The notes below the pieces were generated by a model. The model did no database searches, was not told where the DNA came from, and saw only the letters and a program-made list of their open reading frames with translations. A stretch of 31,351 bases of DNA. Source: Pelargonium nanum. Lineage: Eukaryota > Streptophyta > Magnoliopsida > Geraniales > Geraniaceae. The stretch covers positions 1-31,351 of the forward strand of contig JAYMTF010000706.1 in NCBI GenBank assembly GCA_036897485.1, in the 5' to 3' direction. The translations under genes and the position numbers were made by a program. Positions 30,544 through 31,351 of this stretch are shown piece by piece. Each line of letters opens with the position of its first letter. Position 1 is the first letter of the stretch.

Positions 30544-31351
30544 GTTAAGTCTGTTCTTGAATTTTTTGGTGATACTTGTTTCAGGGTGAATATGACAATC
30601 ACAAGACATCCAGGTAATGTTTGGATTATTTTTAAGGGAATGGGAATGAGAATCACCTATTCTTTGTGTAAATTCGGAACAATGCATTTCTTATCCTCAT
30701 CCCTATTTTTGGCTCCCATTTCCTTCAAGATAATCCAAATGTTATCGCAATTTTTATTTGGTGTTTGAATTATTATGGAAGACTACAGCCTCATTTGGAT
30801 TGTGAATTTAAAATACAATGGATTTTGAATATTACTACCATCTAGATTTCAAGAATGTAGTTTTTTGGAAAGAAAAAAATATTATTTTTGCTTACTTGTA
30901 AGGAATCTAAAATATTGCGTTTGGAATACAGAAAGTAATGAATTGAAATACTAACAAAATGTGACAAATGACATTTATACCACTTCCAAATATTATTTTT
31001 AGTAAACACTAGATTAGATCTCGTGCGTTGCACGGGCAAGAAACAATATATTGACTATACTTGTTATTTGAATATAAATAAATAAAATATTACATAATTA
31101 TAGTAAAAAGATAAATTATATGTACATACGTATCACCATACAAAAGTTACATATTTTTATTAGATACACATAAATTACATAAAAATTGCCGCTTGATACT
31201 TACTCGATGGAATTTCTTCTTATTGTTTTGGATCTCGTTTTCCCGTTTTTGTTTCTTCATCAATCTCAATAAAAATTCCTAAACATCAACAATAGTAAAA
31301 TTGTTAAGCAAAATAAAAATTTGAGTATGAATAAAAATAGAATTAACACAA
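30544..31351 (+). other. Start of the next CBE1 intron, to window end
   Basis: The GTTAAG donor at 30544 opens an intron; I find no continuation of the CBE1 coding sequence before 31351. The region is AT-rich. About 30788-31010 has TCATTTGGATTGTGAATTT and GCGTTTGGAATACAG, words common at DNA-transposon ends. A small hairpin CGTGC-GTT-GCACG lies at 31022-31034. Confidence 0.55.

Overview
The window is nuclear DNA from a flowering plant, most likely a eudicot. It carries six plant protein genes with AT-rich GT-AG introns, plastid transit peptides on two products, a nuclear tRNA gene, and plant-type transposable elements (Stowaway MITEs, a small LTR element, LINE scraps). The species cannot be named from the sequence; an asterid-like eudicot is a guess. 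Nothing is bacterial or viral. Almost all long open reading frames are shadows, because the genes are split into short exons.

Layout. Positions 1-369 (minus) hold the first 123 codons of a membrane-anchored receptor-like kinase of the At1g01540/At4g01330 type. Positions 3174-10844 (minus) hold a complete 14-exon CAAX prenyl protease 1 (STE24), 424 aa. Positions 12481-14318 (minus) hold a complete 5-exon plastid-targeted NTF2-like protein, 241 aa. Positions 15992-20582 (minus) hold a complete 12-exon lipid kinase resembling sphingoid long-chain base kinase 2, 356 aa. Positions 21981-24743 (minus) hold a complete 3-exon nuclear gene for plastid ribosomal protein uL5 (RPL5), 264 aa. tRNA-Lys(TTT) is at 25027-25099 (plus). 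From 28072 (plus) runs the 5' half of a homologue of CBE1, an eIF4E-binding protein; its coding sequence is followed through 30543 and continues past the window. I reconstructed all coding exons by hand from splice sites, reading phase and family similarity, and every join keeps frame.

The genes are ordinary housekeeping genes and do not form a pathway. STE24 processes prenylated proteins at the ER, RPL5 serves plastid translation, CBE1 touches cytosolic cap-dependent translation, and the lipid kinase acts on lipid substrates. The order resembles what I recall of two Arabidopsis neighbourhoods merged together (At4g01290-At4g01330 and At2g46090-At2g46100), which suggests an ancestral gene order later split by duplication and loss.

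The less ordinary material lies between and inside genes: two copies of one Stowaway family in opposite orientations in introns of two genes; an LTR with a tRNA-Met primer site followed by an exact 22-bp-period array, with a related solo LTR in a CBE1 intron; a LINE 3' end bounded by inverted repeats; a fold-back structure in RPL5 intron 2; a GC-rich minisatellite upstream of STE24; and an AUG-stop element in the probable CBE1 leader. I found no convincing new multi-gene system.
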